From: an uncultured Christensenellaceae bacterium
Lineage (GTDB): Bacteria; Bacillota; Clostridia; Christensenellales; Borkfalkiaceae
Length of the DNA stretch: 64,000 bases
Reading direction: 5' to 3'
Assembly: GCA_910588695.1 (NCBI GenBank)
Contig: CAJUOV010000003.1
Span: 11,595 to 75,594 of the forward strand
Below, one piece after another: positions 32,601 through 41,593 of this stretch. How positions within the stretch are numbered: position 1 is the stretch's first letter; each line of letters starts with the position of its first letter. Below the pieces are notes generated by a model. The model searched no databases. It was given only the letters and a program-made list of their open reading frames with translations, and was not told where the DNA came from. The translations under genes and the position numbers were made by a program.

Positions 32601-35462
32601 TTACTTTTTCTTTCTTGCGCTTCTCTTTGCGGAAGAGGTTTCCGCTGCGCGTTCCGATTTCGGCGTTCTGAGATCGAACCACCATACCATGAACGTACAT
32701 GCGCCAAGGGCAACTACGCCGATCACGCAACAAGAGATGATTCCTGCGGCATTTACCAAATTGATGGCGGAAGCGGGTTCGCCGTAATAAAAGATGCTGA
32801 TTCCTTTTGAGGCATAGCTTTTTGCGGACTCTTCCGTGACGAAACAAACTTCAAGCATATTGCCGGCTTCCAGCTCGGCTGCGGAAAGAGTGAGTTTTCC
32901 GTTTGCGTAACGGCTTGCTTCGATCGCCTTTCCGTTCAGCCGCACGCACGCCGTATGGTATCCTTTGTCGGGAGAAATGTCGTAAACAACATCTTTTTCC
33001 ACCGCGGTGATCCCGCTTGCGCCGTTCGTCGTCACCGTTCCGCCCGTTCCGTTTACATAAGCGTAAACATTTTTAACGTTGCTTTCGGTCACAGCGGCGC
33101 TGGTATTCTTAACCTGAACGATCGTAAACGGACTGAAACTTGTCACTTTTGCGATGAGACCGTATTCAGTAATGATAACGGGAATCTCTTCCACTCCCGT
33201 AATGTTGCCCCGATCGTCGTGTTTATAGTGATAAATCTTAAAGGTCGTGCCCGCGTCGTTCGCGTCATATCCCTCGGGGAAGCCGAACGCCACCTGCATA
33301 TAGCTGCCGTTCGGTACCTTTTGCACCACGCCGCAAATTTGAAGATTGATTTCGTAAGTCGAGGAAGTTACGATATCTTCATCTTTGATGGGCGTATCGC
33401 GTTTTAACACTTCGTCCATCTTCTCTTCCTGCTCTGCATTCGGCTTAGAAGCTACCAGCATCAACTGACTGCGCTGACTCTGCGCGTAATAATTACCGTT
33501 TTCGTCTTTGAAATCGGTGACCGACAGATCTGAATTGTCCAAAATCTGAGGTGCGCCGAAGACATTCATATACAGTCTGCCGTCGTTGAAAATCTTACTG
33601 CAAACAACGCTCTTTCCTTTGAAAGTATAGATCACGAAATCGGGTACTTTCTTGCTCTCTTCGCCAACAAGATTAACCGGAGTGAAATAATAAGACGCAA
33701 GATTGTGAATATACATTCTGCTCGGCGTAAACTTGAACGTGACCGTTCTGTCTCCGTCCCAATTAAAATCACTCAGCACCGCATGATCTTTGACCGTATC
33801 GTTTCCCCTCGAAGTGGTAAAATCCATCCCCGCAGGCTTGCCGTTTTCGGCAAGTTCGAGTTTTGTATTATAAACGATACGGATATCGTAAGACTGATCC
33901 ACCTTAAGATCGCCCGTGTTGGCGGGATAAACAAGGGAAGCGCCGGGAGCCGGAATATAACTGCCGAATCCGTTGTTGTGATACGGAGCGCTGACGTCTC
34001 CGATGAAATGCTCCTGCGTCAGCGCGCTTTCGGAATACGTATATTTCAATACTTTCCCTGCGTTTTCGCCGTATTCCGGTCTGTCGGGATAAACCGCTTC
34101 GGGATTCCCTTCCACCCAAGCTCCCGAATCGGGCATAATATCCACGAGTGCGAACTGAATATATTCGATGCCGGCATGAAGACGGAACTGCGTATAATTT
34201 TCACGATCGACGGAGATCGGCGAGAAAGCGATATTAAACCCCTCGGGGTCGATCCAGCGCGTCCATTTGATTTCTTTTGTATTCTTATCCACATCGCCCG
34301 TCCGGAAGACGAAATACTTTCCGTCTTCTCTTAACGAACCCATGTTTTTATCTTCAAATGAAACGTCTACCGTAAGAATTTTCCCCGAACCGTCGGACGA
34401 GTCTTTATATTCACCCGAAATAGACATTCCGTTATCATCCGTATCGACGCCGTAATTATAGGGTTTGATCGCAGGATATTGCAATTCGTAACCGGAGGTG
34501 GAAATCACCCGATCCTCCATATGGGATTCTTGCAGTTTTTCGCCGCCGATCAAAAGGTATTCGTCTAACTGACTGCCCGTATCGTTATAAGTTACGTCTA
34601 CGGCATACCACTGCCCCTCGACTTCGACATAGTTCCACATGTGAGCTTCATATTGGGCGGAACCGGTTGATTTTGCATAACCCTGAACGCATACGCAGGG
34701 AATTTCCAACCGATCCATCACCGCCTTGAATCCTTTGGCGTATCCGCCGCAGATCGCCTTGCCGTTTACGAGCGAACCGTAAGCGGTGCTGATATAAGCG
34801 GCAGCCGGCGTATCCACATTCTTTCCGTCTTTAATTTCGGTCCCGAAACTGTATTCGGTATTCTCCGATATGTATCGATTGACAAATTCGACTTGATCTT
34901 TGACATTACCCCCCCCCGCTGCCTTCGCCGCGGAAACGATTTCGCTCAATTTCGCCTCATACGTTACCACCGCGCTCTCGACCGCGGCAGGCGAATTGAA
35001 ATCGCCCGTATAGAGCGTAAGAGTACGGCTCGAATCGAGATAAGCCGCATATTCCTTGCCCATCTGCCCCGCGCTGACGGAAGTCCCGAAAAGATCGACA
35101 TAGAACAAATCGGGATGATCCATGATATATGCGTCGCGCCCGGCGCCGAACGCTTTTACCAGTTTGTTATCCGTACCGTTTACATATGCCGCAACGTCGG
35201 ACACATCCGCATAACCGTTCGCAATGAGGTCATATTCGAGTTTACCGTCTTTGAACGCGCCGCTGTTGCCGAGCGCTTCGTAAGCCGAATAGAACTTTTT
35301 CGCTCTCTCGTCGTTATAGAGACGTTCGGAAAAATACTTGTAAGCGTGATCTTCCGCATCCGCTCCTGCCGTTTTCACGCTCAGTCCCGAACCCGCGACG
35401 GGCGTCAGCACGATCGCAGACGCAATCATTAAAGCTCCGATTTGTTTTGTGAAAGATTTCAT
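32601..35462 (-). CDS. transglutaminase-like surface protein with G9 tract
   Basis: 953 residues. Signal peptide (about 1-34), then a helical region, then a transglutaminase-like cysteine peptidase domain. Its triad is visible: Cys238 in GKAICGGYAKG, His274 in EAHMWNYV, Asp289 in AVDVTYND. A long beta-rich region follows, then a C-terminal membrane helix (GIISCCVIGVVALGACTFMVWW) and a Lys/Arg tail, so the protein stays on the cell surface. Domains like this cleave or crosslink proteins or peptidoglycan. Gly183-185 are encoded by a run of nine Gs (34909-34917) before the catalytic domain; a +1 slip puts TAA directly after it. Own promoter at 35507-35535, ribosome site GGAGG. Confidence 0.85.
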   Translation of the reverse strand: MKSFTKQIGALMIASAIVLTPVAGSGLSVKTAGADAEDHAYKYFSERLYNDERAKKFYSAYEALGNSGAFKDGKLEYDLIANGYADVSDVAAYVNGTDNKLVKAFGAGRDAYIMDHPDLFYVDLFGTSVSAGQMGKEYAAYLDSSRTLTLYTGDFNSPAAVESAVVTYEAKLSEIVSAAKAAGGGNVKDQVEFVNRYISENTEYSFGTEIKDGKNVDTPAAAYISTAYGSLVNGKAICGGYAKGFKAVMDRLEIPCVCVQGYAKSTGSAQYEAHMWNYVEVEGQWYAVDVTYNDTGSQLDEYLLIGGEKLQESHMEDRVISTSGYELQYPAIKPYNYGVDTDDNGMSISGEYKDSSDGSGKILTVDVSFEDKNMGSLREDGKYFVFRTGDVDKNTKEIKWTRWIDPEGFNIAFSPISVDRENYTQFRLHAGIEYIQFALVDIMPDSGAWVEGNPEAVYPDRPEYGENAGKVLKYTYSESALTQEHFIGDVSAPYHNNGFGSYIPAPGASLVYPANTGDLKVDQSYDIRIVYNTKLELAENGKPAGMDFTTSRGNDTVKDHAVLSDFNWDGDRTVTFKFTPSRMYIHNLASYYFTPVNLVGEESKKVPDFVIYTFKGKSVVCSKIFNDGRLYMNVFGAPQILDNSDLSVTDFKDENGNYYAQSQRSQLMLVASKPNAEQEEKMDEVLKRDTPIKDEDIVTSSTYEINLQICGVVQKVPNGSYMQVAFGFPEGYDANDAGTTFKIYHYKHDDRGNITGVEEIPVIITEYGLIAKVTSFSPFTIVQVKNTSAAVTESNVKNVYAYVNGTGGTVTTNGASGITAVEKDVVYDISPDKGYHTACVRLNGKAIEASRYANGKLTLSAAELEAGNMLEVCFVTEESAKSYASKGISIFYYGEPASAINLVNAAGIISCCVIGVVALGACTFMVWWFDLRTPKSERAAETSSAKRSARKKK

Positions 35463-35506
35463 AAAACCTCCGAATAAAAATATTTTTCAATCAGAAACTC
35501 TCGCTT

Positions 35507-35535
35507 ATTATATCCGCATGCGAGAAAAAAAGCAA
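35507..35535 (-). promoter_or_regulatory. promoter of transglutaminase-like gene
   Basis: TTGCTT (35530-35535), 17-base spacer, TATAAT (35507-35512). Confidence 0.65.
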
Positions 35536-35628
35536 CTGTTTTTCATCGATTCAGCGGTTTTCAAGCTTTTGATATAGGGTACCGAAGCACACTTTACCTT
35601 GCTTTTTCGGAAAATTTTCCGTTTGCTA

Positions 35629-35656
35629 TTGATTTTTCGATATTTTAAGGTATAAT
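35629..35656 (+). promoter_or_regulatory. promoter of EF-G paralogue
   Basis: TTGATT (35629-35634), 16-base spacer, TATAAT (35651-35656), 49 bases upstream of the ATG, which has AAGGGG before it. Confidence 0.65.
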
Positions 35657-35704
35657 GAAAAAGGCGGGACTAAACCGCAAATCGTATCGATAAGGGGATA
35701 TATT

Positions 35705-37744
35705 ATGGGAACGACTGCAAATAACATTCGCAATATCGCGATCGTGGGTCACAGCGGAGAAGGAAAGACGACTCTGACCGAGGCGATGCTCTTTAACGGA
35801 GGAGCGATCGAGCGCATGGGCAAAACGGATAACGGAACTACCGTTTCGGATTTCGACGCGGAGGAAATCGCAAGAAAAATGAGCGTTTCGCTCTCACTTT
35901 CTTATACGCAATGGAAGGGAGTGAAACTCAATCTCATCGACGTTCCCGGATTCTACGACTTCGAAGGGGAATTCGACGAAGCGATGCGCGCGTGCGGCGC
36001 GGCGCTCGTCGTTGCAGGTGCAAACGGCACGGTTACGGTGGGCGCCGAAAAGGCGATCAACCTCTGCCTGCGCGATAAAAAGCCCCTTGTCATTTTCATC
36101 AACGGAATGGACAAAGAGAACGCCGACTATCACAATACCGTAAAGGCGCTTCAAGAGAAATTCAGAGGCAAGATCGCCCCCATTCAGATTCCCATTATGG
36201 ACGGGAACAAAATGACGGGCGTTGCCAACGCGCTCACGGGAAAAGCCTATAAATTCACGGGCACCGGTCCCGAAGAGATTCCCGTTCCCGAAGAATATAA
36301 CCGCGATTTGGAGACGATGTTTTTCTCTTTGCAGGAAGCGGCGGCGGAAAACGACGACGTTCTTTTGGAAAAATACTTCGAGGACGGCGCGCTCTCCCGC
36401 GACGACACCATTCACGGAATCAGAAAAGGAATCTTCGCCATCAACGTGATCCCCGTTATGGCGGGCAGTGCGCTCCAAAACAAAGGCGTCATCAATCTGA
36501 TGGACGAAATCGTCAAATATATGCCCGAAGCCGCCGAACGCCAAGCGATGCCGGCGCTCGATCTCAACAAAAACGCCGTTGTGGGAATTTCCTGCGGCGA
36601 CGGACCTCTCGCCGCTCAGGTGTTCAAGACAGCGGTCGATCCTTTTGTGGGAAAAATGAACTATTTAAGGGTCAACCGCGGCACGCTCAAATCGGGTATG
36701 ACCGTAAAAAATACCGTTACGGACAGCGACGAGAGAATCGGCTCGCTGTATCTCGTCAAAGGAAAAAAACTCGAAGCGGTCTCCGAGCTCGGCGCGGGAG
36801 ATTTGGGCGCGGTCGCAAAACTTGCCGCGACAGGAACGGGCGACACCCTTTGCGCGCCCGAAGCGCCCGTAAGATTCGACCCTATCCCCTTCCCCAAGCC
36901 CGCCCTCTTTATGGCGGCATACGCCGCGGTGCGCGGAACGGAGGATAAAGTTTTTTCGGGACTCAACCGTCTTTCGGAAGAAGATAAGAGCTTTTTGCTC
37001 GTAAAAGACGCGGATACGGGCGAAACGCTTGCGGGAGGTTTGGGCGAAGTTCATCTCGACGTAATCCGTAAAAAACTCAAAGCGAAGTTCGGCGCCGACG
37101 CGGAATTCAAAACTCCCAAAATCGCCTACCGCGAAACCATCCGTAAAATTTCTACCGCAGAAGGAAAATACAAAAAACAGAACGGCGGGCATGGTCAGTA
37201 CGGGCACTGTAAAATGCGCTTCGAACCGACGGAAAAGGATTTTGAATTTGCGGAAGAAGTCGTCGGCGGTTCCGTCCCCAAGCAATACATTCCCGCGGTC
37301 GAAAAAGGGATCGTGGAATGTCTGCCTCACGGCGTACTGGCGGGTTATCCCGTGATCCGCGTGAAAACGGTGCTCTTTGACGGAAGCTATCACGACGTAG
37401 ACTCTTCGGAAGCCGCGTTCAAATCGGCGGCGGAACTTGCGTTCAACGAGGGAATGAAAAACGCCTCGCCCGTTCTATTGGAGCCACTCTCTCGGTTGAG
37501 AATTCTCGTCCCCGAATCCTTTGTCGGCGACGTATTGGGCGATCTCAACAAACGCCGCGGCAGAATCATCGGCATGGAAGCGCAGGACGAACTGCAACTC
37601 ATTGTTGCAGAGGCGCCCAAGGCGGAAATTCTCACTTACGCAACGACCTTGCGAGCCATGACGCAGGGAAGGGGAAAATTTACGGAATCGTTCGCCCGCT
37701 ATGAAGAAGCTCCCGCTACCGTATTGCAAAACTTAAAAAAATAA
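35705..37744 (+). CDS. elongation factor G-like GTPase (EF-G2 type)
   Basis: 679 residues with the five-domain EF-G plan: GTPase domain, domain II near 300-380, and a C-terminal EFG_IV/EFG_C region (NGGHGQYGHCKMRFEP, then RGRIIGMEAQDELQLI). The P-loop is GHSGEGKTTL. The switch II motif is DVPGFYDF, where canonical EF-G has DTPGHVDF, so the catalytic His is replaced by Phe. The G4 motif is NGMD instead of NKMD. These changes fit the EF-G2 paralogue group, whose role is poorly known and which is not expected to be the main translocase. It stands alone on the plus strand. Confidence 0.9.
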   Translation: MGTTANNIRNIAIVGHSGEGKTTLTEAMLFNGGAIERMGKTDNGTTVSDFDAEEIARKMSVSLSLSYTQWKGVKLNLIDVPGFYDFEGEFDEAMRACGAALVVAGANGTVTVGAEKAINLCLRDKKPLVIFINGMDKENADYHNTVKALQEKFRGKIAPIQIPIMDGNKMTGVANALTGKAYKFTGTGPEEIPVPEEYNRDLETMFFSLQEAAAENDDVLLEKYFEDGALSRDDTIHGIRKGIFAINVIPVMAGSALQNKGVINLMDEIVKYMPEAAERQAMPALDLNKNAVVGISCGDGPLAAQVFKTAVDPFVGKMNYLRVNRGTLKSGMTVKNTVTDSDERIGSLYLVKGKKLEAVSELGAGDLGAVAKLAATGTGDTLCAPEAPVRFDPIPFPKPALFMAAYAAVRGTEDKVFSGLNRLSEEDKSFLLVKDADTGETLAGGLGEVHLDVIRKKLKAKFGADAEFKTPKIAYRETIRKISTAEGKYKKQNGGHGQYGHCKMRFEPTEKDFEFAEEVVGGSVPKQYIPAVEKGIVECLPHGVLAGYPVIRVKTVLFDGSYHDVDSSEAAFKSAAELAFNEGMKNASPVLLEPLSRLRILVPESFVGDVLGDLNKRRGRIIGMEAQDELQLIVAEAPKAEILTYATTLRAMTQGRGKFTESFARYEEAPATVLQNLKK

Positions 37745-37761
37745 TTCTTATTATTCAAGGA

Positions 37762-37786
37762 AAGGCTCCCGATCAACGGGAGCCTT
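37762..37786. terminator. convergent terminator
   Basis: AAGGCTCCCG / CGGGAGCCTT stem with a 5-base loop between the convergent EF-G paralogue and MBL gene, with only short T runs. It overlaps the last codon of the minus-strand gene. Confidence 0.6.
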
Positions 37787-38756
37787 ATTTAATCATATGC
37801 GTCCGGAATTCACAGCCGTTCCCGCTCAGCGTCGCCATAACCGCGCCGAGCTCGTCCGTCCGATACACGCAGCCGGAATATGCGCAGATTCTTGCAAGCG
37901 CGGCGGAAGAAGGAATCTCTTTCCGGTTGCAACAGATCACCGACGCTTTCGGATTCAAAAGACCGAGCCATTCCGCCGAACAGCCTTCGTTCGAGCCGTG
38001 CGACGGCGCAAGAAACAAATCGATTTCGTCAAGTACGACGCGGCAATTCCCGCTGTCGAAAATTCTGTCCGATAAAGCGTATTCGGACAAAAGCAGTTTC
38101 TCCCGCCGCGCCGTAATATCGCCCGAAATCAACGCGTTCGCGCCCGCATATGACAGATACAAGAGCGCGGAAGCGTCCTCTTTATTAACCTCTTCTCCTT
38201 CTTCCGAATAGGGAGATATGCAAACGAGATAAGCGCCGCTCCCGTTTTCGATCCTGCCGTAACGGGAAAGAGGTTCCCGCTCGCATCCCTCGCGCTCGAC
38301 CGCAGAAAGAAATCTTTGCCAAGCGCCCGATTCCGATCCGACTGCGGGAAGATAGACCTTTTCCACATCGAACGTTTCGAACAGAGCGGGCATTCCGCCG
38401 ACGTGAACGGGATCGGAGTTCGTTGCGATCACGGAAAGAGACTTGACATCGAGCCCGCGCAGATAGCGGCAGAGCGTGTTGTCGCTTTCGAACGAACCGT
38501 TTCCCGCGTCGATCACGAGCGCTTCTCCGTCCGGAAATTCGACGATCGTAACTCCGCCCGTAAGACCGAGAAAGTGCAATCTGAGCTCATTTTGCTCTCT
38601 TTGCGAAATCGCGTAAGCGGGGAGCAAAAGCCGAAAGGGAATAAACGCAAAAAAGACGGCAAGAAACAAGAGTATGCTCGCCGTCAATGATGCTGTAATC
38701 GCTTTTCTCACAAGAGCCGCCCTGCGCGCCCTCTGTCTTAGTGTTTTCGCTTTCAT
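37785..38756 (-). CDS. ComEC C-terminal-like MBL-fold membrane protein, degenerate
   Basis: 323 residues. One N-terminal membrane helix (LTASILLFLAVFFAFIPFRLLLP) is followed by a metallo-beta-lactamase-fold domain resembling the extracytoplasmic C-terminal domain of the DNA-uptake protein ComEC. The fold landmarks LVIDAGNGSF and LFLAPSHGSNEG are present. The metal motif, normally THxHxDHxGG, reads TNSDPVHVGG, and the usual HHGS reads SHGS. Most metal ligands are therefore lost, and hydrolase activity is doubtful. No comEA or competence gene is adjacent. Confidence 0.7.
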   Translation of the reverse strand: MKAKTLRQRARRAALVRKAITASLTASILLFLAVFFAFIPFRLLLPAYAISQREQNELRLHFLGLTGGVTIVEFPDGEALVIDAGNGSFESDNTLCRYLRGLDVKSLSVIATNSDPVHVGGMPALFETFDVEKVYLPAVGSESGAWQRFLSAVEREGCEREPLSRYGRIENGSGAYLVCISPYSEEGEEVNKEDASALLYLSYAGANALISGDITARREKLLLSEYALSDRIFDSGNCRVVLDEIDLFLAPSHGSNEGCSAEWLGLLNPKASVICCNRKEIPSSAALARICAYSGCVYRTDELGAVMATLSGNGCEFRTHMIK

Positions 38757-38768
38757 CGCCCCAAAAAA

Positions 38769-39686
38769 TCAGCAACCCATTTCGCGTTCTTCCCGAACTT
38801 GTTCCCCGTGAAAGTTATCTTCGACGGGGAGAGCCGGGAGCGACTCCGCCTCATGGAAATATTTAAGATAACTGCGGCGGCAATAGCGGATCACCCTTTC
38901 GTCGTCGACGGGTTCGCCGTCGAACGAATATGCGCCGTTGACGCGCCATGCGTTGAGCAAAGAGATGCGTACCGCGTCTTTCGGACAAAGGAAGGCGCAC
39001 GCCATACATCCGACGCACTGTCCGCCGAATCTGGGCTTTCCGTCTTTGATCGAAATATTTCCGCGCGGACAGGACTTTACGCACTTTCCGCAATTAATAC
39101 ACAAATTTTCGTTCACGCGGAACGTCCTGCCGAGAAGAGGCATGGCGGGATGTTCGATCTTGACGATAAAACTGAATGCCCGCATCAGCGGCGTTACTTT
39201 CGCGCGCCAGCCTGTGCCCTTTTCCAGATCGTCCGCGTCCCGCAACACTTTCAGATTGCTCGCCTCCTCCATTCGCGCAGCCATGCCGTCCGGATGACGG
39301 AAGATGATATTATAGGGCATAACGTGCGGAAATTCCCCGACGACGGAATAACCCTTTTTTTTGAGCAGCCGTTCCGGTTCGATCCCCGAAGCATGGTTGA
39401 GTGCAAGCGGCTCGCCCGACGTGCGCAAAAGAAATACTTTGTCCGACGTTCCCTCCGCGCGGACGGGCAGTTTTTTCAAAAATTCGTGGATCGGCGTAGG
39501 CGCGTTGAAGCCATGCACCGGATAGCCGACGATCATTCTGTCGTACCCTTCGAACATTGGTTGGGTATCGGGATAAATGCGGATCAAATCCATAATGTGT
39601 CCGCGTCTTTCCCATTCCGCTTTTAATTTTCGGCATACGCGCTCGGTATTGCCCGTACCCGTAAAATAATATGCGACCGCTCTCAT
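38769..39686 (-). CDS. EFR1 family flavodoxin-ferredoxin
   Basis: 305 residues. N-terminal flavodoxin-like domain (YYFTGTGNTERVCRKL with the FMN phosphate loop). It is followed by two [4Fe-4S] motifs around residues 195-230: CINCGKCVKSCPRGN and CVGCMACAFLCPKDAV. This is the EFRODO/EFR1 domain order of soluble electron carriers. Its ATG overlaps the stop of the upstream SDR gene (ATGA), right behind that gene's G9 tract, so expression is coupled to the SDR protein. Confidence 0.9.
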   Translation of the reverse strand: MRAVAYYFTGTGNTERVCRKLKAEWERRGHIMDLIRIYPDTQPMFEGYDRMIVGYPVHGFNAPTPIHEFLKKLPVRAEGTSDKVFLLRTSGEPLALNHASGIEPERLLKKKGYSVVGEFPHVMPYNIIFRHPDGMAARMEEASNLKVLRDADDLEKGTGWRAKVTPLMRAFSFIVKIEHPAMPLLGRTFRVNENLCINCGKCVKSCPRGNISIKDGKPRFGGQCVGCMACAFLCPKDAVRISLLNAWRVNGAYSFDGEPVDDERVIRYCRRSYLKYFHEAESLPALPVEDNFHGEQVREEREMGC

Positions 39687-41227
39687 AAGTCACCCCCCCC
39701 CTTCAACGAGGCGGTTCCGTCTTCCGTCATGGAATATACGAAGTCTTCGTCTTTTCCGTGGGAATCGTACCATACCTGCGCATAGAAAGGCATCTTTTTC
39801 GCAAGACGGTCAAACCGCCAAGGCATGGGCGAACATTTCGGGCACCAATGCCCGCCGCGGAGCACGGTATAAGGATTCATCGTAAATTCATGTCCCTCGC
39901 AACACTTCCATTTTGCGGACGCATATGCGTTTCCCTCGTATCCCGAAAGATATTCTCCGCCGCGGAACTCGGCTGCGGAACGAAGATCCTCTTCCGTCCA
40001 TTCGTTCTCGGCTTTGCTCTCGTCGTATCCGTGAGAGAGCAGATAGCCGTTATTTTTTGCATATTCTTCGCTGCGCAGATCGTCGTAATTTCCGAAGTCT
40101 CCCTTGGCGACGATTTTTACTTCGCTCCACTTTTCCGGAATTTTTTTATATTCCCCTGCTCCGCCGAAGTACGCCTGCACCCGCGCCGCGTCCTTTTTCT
40201 TAACCCATGCGTAGGGAGAATTTTCATGATGAAGCAGCTTTCTGAACAGAAAGAGATAGATGAGCCCCTTGGGAACAATCTTGCCCAGACGATAAATTTT
40301 ATGCTTGCCCGCGATCTCCTCCCAATATTCCTTAACGCCGTCTTTCTGGAAACGGAAGAGTTCTTCGAGCTCGTTTGCATCTGCAAACCACACGCCGTGG
40401 AAATTGCGGCTCGCCATCCAGTTGGGCTTGAAGAATTTCTCGGAAGAACCGCCGATCATTTTGAAACCGTCGTTGAACGTATCGTAACCCGTTTCTCTGC
40501 CGCGGAACCCCGCGCCGATATTATAGATCTTCTTCCAGAAACCGTCGACTTCGCCCGCGCTGTCGCGCGCCAATATATTTTTAACGAGCCGTCCGCTGTC
40601 GCGCGAAGTAGACCATTCGAGGGGCGAATTGATCGCGGTATGGAACATGAGCCCGTCTTTGATATTCGCAGACATCATTTCGGGATAGAGCATCGCGGTC
40701 TGCCGCAACACCGCCCAACAATCGAGCCCCGCTTCGAGGCAATACCGTTCCCCTTCGAGCTTGTGCATGGCGTATGCGTCGAACGGACTGACGAGAAGCG
40801 GATCTCCCACTCTCGCCCAAGGATGAAGCCCGTCGCGGTTCCCGTAGAGCGCAACGGTGGAGATATGGATATACTTCGGCTGCCTTGCCTGCGCTTTTAC
40901 GGCGTTCGCCATAGCAACCGCGCCCTTATAGTTACAATCTTCGCTCTCCTGAAAACTCCTGTCCGAAGCGGGCGGAATCACCGCCGCCATATGGACAACG
41001 TAATCGGCGTCTTTCACGAGTTCGAGACATGCATTTTCGTCACTGACCGATCCGCGCACGATCCGAATGCGGTTTTTATATTTCTTTTGCAGTTGCTTTG
41101 CAAGTTTATTGTTTTTCTTTTTCTCGGAAAGCAGTACTCTGACCCATTCCGTGTTTTCAAGTTCAAGCGTTTGTTTCAAGGCTTCCCGCCCCATGTTTCC
41201 GCTTGCCCCCGTCATTGCTACTTTCAT
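39683..41227 (-). CDS. NAD-dependent epimerase/dehydratase-like protein with C-terminal zinc ribbon
   Basis: 514 residues. The N-terminal ~300 residues are an extended SDR: Rossmann motif MTGASGNMG, DADYVVHMAAVIPP, and the catalytic-type YAMHKLEGERY. A ~200-residue C-terminal part is unusual and includes a likely zinc ribbon CCEGHEFTMNP...GGHWCPKC (about 440-470). The last codons contain a nine-G tract (Gly-Gly-Gly-Asp-Leu-stop). The ribosome site AAGGAG is four bases before the ATG and a perfect promoter lies upstream. Redox substrate unknown; the coupled EFR1 ferredoxin suggests an electron-transfer role. Confidence 0.82.
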   Translation of the reverse strand: MKVAMTGASGNMGREALKQTLELENTEWVRVLLSEKKKNNKLAKQLQKKYKNRIRIVRGSVSDENACLELVKDADYVVHMAAVIPPASDRSFQESEDCNYKGAVAMANAVKAQARQPKYIHISTVALYGNRDGLHPWARVGDPLLVSPFDAYAMHKLEGERYCLEAGLDCWAVLRQTAMLYPEMMSANIKDGLMFHTAINSPLEWSTSRDSGRLVKNILARDSAGEVDGFWKKIYNIGAGFRGRETGYDTFNDGFKMIGGSSEKFFKPNWMASRNFHGVWFADANELEELFRFQKDGVKEYWEEIAGKHKIYRLGKIVPKGLIYLFLFRKLLHHENSPYAWVKKKDAARVQAYFGGAGEYKKIPEKWSEVKIVAKGDFGNYDDLRSEEYAKNNGYLLSHGYDESKAENEWTEEDLRSAAEFRGGEYLSGYEGNAYASAKWKCCEGHEFTMNPYTVLRGGHWCPKCSPMPWRFDRLAKKMPFYAQVWYDSHGKDEDFVYSMTEDGTASLKGGGDL

Positions 41228-41275
41228 ATTTTCTCCTTAGTCTCAGAGAACGGCAACGCAAACCGTTCGCAATGA

Positions 41276-41304
41276 ATTATACTAAATCTCATCGCACCTG
41301 TCAA
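41276..41304 (-). promoter_or_regulatory. promoter of SDR-EFR1 operon
   Basis: TTGACA (41299-41304), 17-base spacer, TATAAT (41276-41281): perfect consensus. Confidence 0.85.
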
Positions 41305-41306
41305 CT

Positions 41307-41328
41307 ATGTAATAAAATATTATTACAT
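41307..41328. promoter_or_regulatory. 22-base palindrome upstream of SDR promoter
   Basis: ATGTAATA and TATTACAT are exact complements separated by six bases, two bases upstream of the -35 hexamer. This is the form and position of an operator for a dimeric MarR/TetR-type regulator. The binding protein is unknown. Confidence 0.5.
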
Positions 41329-41386
41329 TTTTATTCGGAATTCTTGTGAAAAATTATTTTCCCGACGCGTTTTTTCCGAAAAAATC

Positions 41387-41416
41387 AAAAGCTCTGCCCG
41401 ATCGGGCAGAGCTTTT
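41387..41416 (-). terminator. terminator of rubredoxin
   Basis: AAAAGCTCTGCCCGAT and its exact complement form a long palindrome just after the rubredoxin stop, followed on the minus strand by TTTTGATTTTTTC. Confidence 0.85.
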
Positions 41417-41424
41417 TGTTTTAC

Positions 41425-41580
41425 TTACGCTTCTTCGAATTCGTTCTTGCCGACCCCGCAGAGCGGACAGGCAAAATCTTCGGGCACGTCTTCCCATTTG
41501 GTGCCGGCCGCGATGCCGTTATCGGGATCGCCCGTTTCTTCGTCATACTCGTAACCGCAGACGCTGCAAATATATTTCAT
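41425..41580 (-). CDS. rubredoxin
   Basis: 51 residues. Small iron electron carrier. The two Cys pairs are CSVCGYEYD and CPLCGVGK, with the usual [17 protein letters not shown] between them. AGGAGG precedes the ATG. It lies 13 bases after FprA, its usual electron acceptor in anaerobes, and can also serve rubrerythrin. Confidence 0.96.
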   Translation of the reverse strand: MKYICSVCGYEYDEETGDPDNGIAAGTKWEDVPEDFACPLCGVGKNEFEEA

Positions 41581-41593
41581 AACCTACCTCCTT

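Noticed and set aside
39758..41275. 505-codon plus-strand frame opposite the SDR gene
   Set aside because: Shadow of a well-supported SDR gene; no domain and no ribosome site.
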